Of a DNA stretch of 64,000 bases, positions 61,087-64,000 are shown in pieces. The stretch spans positions 1 through 64,000 of the forward strand of contig NZ_VCIG01000004.1 of assembly GCF_006345815.1 (NCBI RefSeq), read 5' to 3'. The DNA comes from Ochrobactrum sp. CGA5 (GTDB lineage: Bacteria; Pseudomonadota; Alphaproteobacteria; Rhizobiales; Rhizobiaceae). The notes beneath the pieces were generated by a model that saw only the letters and a list, made by a program, of their open reading frames with translations, was not told where the DNA came from and made no database searches. The position numbers were made by a program, and so were the translations under genes. The first letter of the stretch is position 1, and the number at the start of each line of letters is the position of its first letter.

Positions 61087-64000
61087 TCAGTCAGCCAGAA
61101 CACGGGTTGGCGGGAAGGCGATTTCGACCACGGTTCCTTGTCCGGGAGTGGAATCGATTGCGAATTGTGCCCGATTGGCTTCCACCATGGCTTTTGTCAG
61201 AGGGAGGCCCAATCCGGTGCCTTCGCCGCGCCAGCCCCTCGCTGTCTCTGCCTTACGGCGATCCAGCGCATTGACCTGGCGAAATGGCTTCAGAGCTTGC
61301 TCAACCTCGGATTTGGTCATTCCGATGCCGGTGTCGCGCACCCGCATCACGACATCGCCGTTCATTTCATAGCTTGTCGATACGATCACCTGACCGCCCG
61401 GCGCAGTAAAACGCACGGCGTTGGACAGAAGGTTCAGAGCTACCTGCTTGATAGAACGCGTATCGGCGACGATGTCGGGCAGGCTGGACTGGAAGCTCGA
61501 ACGGATGATGACGCGCTCGCGATTGGCCTGCGGCTGCATCAGCGCGATGGCTTCGGCAATGGCATCGTTGAGCGAGACCGCTTCAAACTGCATGTCGAGA
61601 GCGCCCGCTTCTATCTTTGAAATGTCGAGCAGGTCGTTGACGAGCGCAAGAACGTGATTGCCGGAACGATTGATGTCGCGCAGGTAATCCCGGTAGCGGT
61701 CATTGCCGACCGGGCCGAATTTTTCGTCGGCCATCAATTCGGAAAAGCCGATGATGGCATTGAGCGGTGTGCGGATTTCGTGGCTGATGCGCGCCAGAAA
61801 CTCGGTCTTCTGGCTCGAAGCGCGTTCCGCTTCCTTGCGTGCATTGGTCAGTTCTTCCTCAGTGCGTTTCCATTGGGTGATGTCACGCAGAACGGCACAG
61901 AACCCGCGCGTATGCGGCAGTTTGCCGATGGTCATGAAAAGCGGAATGAACCCGCCCTTGGCTTCGCGACCGATTACCTCGCGCCCGTCATTGAGAACAC
62001 TCAGAACGCCGTTGCCGGAAAGGCCATGCAGATAGTCCATCGCGGCGCGCTGGCTTTCGATTGCAAACAGCATCGAGAAGAACTTGCCTTCGGTTTCGTC
62101 ACGTTCATAGCCGAAAAGCGCGGAAGCAGAATGGTTCATCGAGCGGATGCGGCCTTCCGGGTCGATCAGGACCACACCGTCCGTTGCCGTGTCGAGAATG
62201 GTCTTCAGTTCTTCGACATGATCCGCAAGCGCCTGCTTCTCGTCGTCCGTATTGATAGCGACCGGCATTTCAGCCGGGGCGGCAACAGTTTCAATGGGTG
62301 CCGGTGCAGCAGCTACCGGCATCAGGCTCAACATGAGCGCGCGGCCGCCGCGCCAGGAAATAGCATTGAGATGCGCATCGACAGGTTCTTCGCTGCCGTT
62401 GGCACGGCGCAGCACCATGCCCTGTCGCGTTTCGCCATCGTCGCTTTCACTGTTGAACAGCACGTCGACGCCACCTGCATCGCGAATGTCGTCGAGCGAT
62501 TCATAGCCGGTGAGATCGAGCAGGGCCTGATTGACGTAATGAACCTTATCGCCGGAATGAATGATCACCGGAACAGGAAGATTGGCCAGCAGGGCGGTTT
62601 CATCCGCATAGACCTTCCCGGATGTCGGAAGAGAGATCTCATCCGTAGGAACCTCGTCGATGAGCAGCGCTTTCGCGTCTGTGTTCTCGACCGGCTGCGG
62701 GCTGTCGGCAACGGTTTCTTCCGATGGGGAAGCCATTTCGACTTCGGCGCGCGAACTGGCAAGCCCCTGCTTGCGCAGACGGTCGGCAATTTCGCGAAAT
62801 GCATTGCGCTCGGTCTTGGTCAGCCCGCCTTCCGGGCGCTCTTCGCGCTCCCGTTCTTTTAGTATGCGCGCTTGATCCGCAGCCACTTTCTCCTGTGCGC
62901 AGGCATTCAGCAAGCTTATGACCTTGTCGGATTCACGTCGGCCCGGTGTCGGCGCGATGTCCAGCGGCGGTTTGGGCAGCGTTGCTACAGGGCGATCGTC
63001 ATTGGCGACTTCTTCGCCCAGCGCCAGAACATCGTCGTCTTCGACAGGCGCTGCCGTTTCAACGGTTTCGGTGATAGGCTTGCGCGCCTGCGGAATGCCG
63101 CCTGCAAGCACTAGCCCGATCTCTTCCGGGTCCTTTTCAGCATCTGCGGGGCGTACGACGCCAAAGCCGCGAAAGCCGGTAAACTCCCGATCGCGGGAAT
63201 AGACGGGCAATGCGGCAAGCTCGACAGGCACGCGCAAATCCGTGCCCTCTACCGGCCACATCAAGCGTTTGCCCGACCATGTGTCCCGCTTGTCGAGCAG
63301 GGCCGCAATGCTGCCATCCGGGTCGAAGCCGAAAACATTGGCAACATCAGTGAAGCGGCGGCCGACAACATCGGCCGCATTCGGTCCTATCGTCGCGGCA
63401 AGGTCCGGGGATATTTCACTGATTGTTCCGTCCGGTCCCACTTTCCAGATAAAGCGCGCAGGCGGGGCGTCCTGATCGAACACAAAGCTGCGGGGCTTCG
63501 ACTGATCGGTGGAAGCATTTTCAGTGTTTTTACTTACAACAGGCTCAGGAAGCACCTCTTCCAGAATTTCTTCGGCTTTACCTTCCAGAGGAACGGGCGC
63601 TTCCACTGGGGCGACGGGAGCATCGCCGATAATGCAGAGAAGATGCATGGGCGGTATATCGGTCAGTCGCGCAATCGCGCCCGGTACGGAATGTTTTCCG
63701 GCGCGGATACGGCGCTTGACGATACGGTCGGTCGCGTCTGCGGCTTCGATGACAAGGTCTTCCAGCGTGGTTGAGGAAATGTCGAGCGCAGCAAAACGCG
63801 GGCTGGCGGCAATCACTCGGCTGTTGGCGTCAATCAGCGCAATATGCGTGCTGTCATCGCTCAAACCGGAAATGATGGCGTCAGCTTCTGCGTCTTTGCT
63901 ATCGACAGCCAGCAGTAGTCCAGACACGCCATCGGGAAGGGTAATTTGCGAAACGCTGAAACGGGTAAGATCGGAACGCAATCCGCCACCCAGGCGAACC
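61087..64000 (-). CDS. pdhS: PAS-domain sensor histidine kinase (PdhS-like), 5' end beyond the window
   Basis: More than 970 residues are visible, and the frame is still open at the right edge, so the true start lies outside. From N to C: a long region with PAS-like parts (about residues 170-270 and 450-550 as visible), a third PAS (LKTILDTATDGVVLIDPEGR), then the kinase. The HisKA box is FLARISHEIRTPLNAIIGFS with the phospho-accepting His, and the ATPase has N-box QVALNLLSNAVRF, G1 RVRDTGIGM and G2 GEGTGLGLPLTKAM. The DivJ/PleC/PdhS type of box and large size match PdhS, which controls DivK in Brucella cell-cycle polarity. Another member of the PleC/DivJ family is possible. Confidence 0.82.
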   Translation of the reverse strand, partial: VRLGGGLRSDLTRFSVSQITLPDGVSGLLLAVDSKDAEADAIISGLSDDSTHIALIDANSRVIAASPRFAALDISSTTLEDLVIEAADATDRIVKRRIRAGKHSVPGAIARLTDIPPMHLLCIIGDAPVAPVEAPVPLEGKAEEILEEVLPEPVVSKNTENASTDQSKPRSFVFDQDAPPARFIWKVGPDGTISEISPDLAATIGPNAADVVGRRFTDVANVFGFDPDGSIAALLDKRDTWSGKRLMWPVEGTDLRVPVELAALPVYSRDREFTGFRGFGVVRPADAEKDPEEIGLVLAGGIPQARKPITETVETAAPVEDDDVLALGEEVANDDRPVATLPKPPLDIAPTPGRRESDKVISLLNACAQEKVAADQARILKEREREERPEGGLTKTERNAFREIADRLRKQGLASSRAEVEMASPSEETVADSPQPVENTDAKALLIDEVPTDEISLPTSGKVYADETALLANLPVPVIIHSGDKVHYVNQALLDLTGYESLDDIRDAGGVDVLFNSESDDGETRQGMVLRRANGSEEPVDAHLNAISWRGGRALMLSLMPVAAAPAPIETVAAPAEMPVAINTDDEKQALADHVEELKTILDTATDGVVLIDPEGRIRSMNHSASALFGYERDETEGKFFSMLFAIESQRAAMDYLHGLSGNGVLSVLNDGREVIGREAKGGFIPLFMTIGKLPHTRGFCAVLRDITQWKRTEEELTNARKEAERASSQKTEFLARISHEIRTPLNAIIGFSELMADEKFGPVGNDRYRDYLRDINRSGNHVLALVNDLLDISKIEAGALDMQFEAVSLNDAIAEAIALMQPQANRERVIIRSSFQSSLPDIVADTRSIKQVALNLLSNAVRFTAPGGQVIVSTSYEMNGDVVMRVRDTGIGMTKSEVEQALKPFRQVNALDRRKAETARGWRGEGTGLGLPLTKAMVEANRAQFAIDSTPGQGTVVEIAFPPTRVLAD

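Noticed and set aside
61654-62862. 402-residue open frame on the plus strand
   Set aside because: Antisense to the PdhS-like kinase, and unlike known proteins.

Overview
The window looks like a chromosomal segment of an alphaproteobacterium of the Brucellaceae (Brucella/Ochrobactrum group). The signs are a class I lysyl-tRNA synthetase, an Entner-Doudoroff zwf-pgl-edd block, a PdhS-like histidine kinase, an ScfR-type regulator divergent from isocitrate lyase, a polyamine puu/pot region, and short palindromic intergenic repeats of the kind found across Rhizobiales. The assignment rests on recognised families and context; no search was run. I saw no rRNA, tRNA or CRISPR array.

Bases 1-9,050 are an accessory, decaying region. 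Intact genes are a metallo-beta-lactamase/beta-CASP hydrolase, a tandem universal stress protein and a P2-type cation ATPase. Around them lie remnants: a headless GNAT acetyltransferase, a DUF4010 membrane protein, a frameshifted sulfide:quinone oxidoreductase, and an IS6-family transposase tail joined directly to it. Four FNR/FixK-type boxes occur here. One precedes the stress protein, one precedes the ATPase, and two sit in a repeated hairpin-plus-box arrangement in gene-poor DNA. This suggests an old low-oxygen regulon.

Bases 9,300-15,000 hold a beta-oxidation operon (acyl-CoA dehydrogenase, thiolase, FadJ-like bifunctional enzyme) behind a large palindrome typical of MerR-type operators. 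Bases 15,200-20,000 carry an S24/LexA-like repressor overlapping an SNase-like membrane-anchored protein, lysK, a TerB protein and a small hypothetical. Bases 20,377-25,330 are a five-gene peptide/nickel-class ABC transporter operon. Then come proC, a membrane protein, an HD hydrolase, a Wzz/GumC-like protein, folD, and zwf-pgl-edd.

Bases 34,900-46,400 are rich in regulators and their targets: an SDR, an HD hydrolase, MFS divergent from GntR, LysR, a CMD-family protein with an ECF41 sigma factor, azlCD divergent from lrp, a prephenate dehydrogenase-like gene, and dmeF-dmeR metal efflux. The prephenate dehydrogenase-like gene is preceded by a 16-codon leader peptide containing Phe-Tyr-Tyr and by mutually exclusive hairpins, apparently an undescribed transcription attenuator. 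An exported Hint-domain protein follows.

Bases 46,500-58,700 join putrescine catabolism (puuA, puuB) and uptake (potFGHI) around aceA/scfR and some small paralogous proteins. The window ends with an AsmA-family protein, a possible small RNA with an orphan terminator, and a PdhS-like kinase that runs off the right edge. The strongest new leads are the Phe/Tyr leader attenuator, the exact ECF41-type promoter before its operon, the MerR-like palindrome before the fad operon, the ribosome-binding site enclosed in a palindrome before the LysR gene, and the duplicated hairpin/FNR modules.
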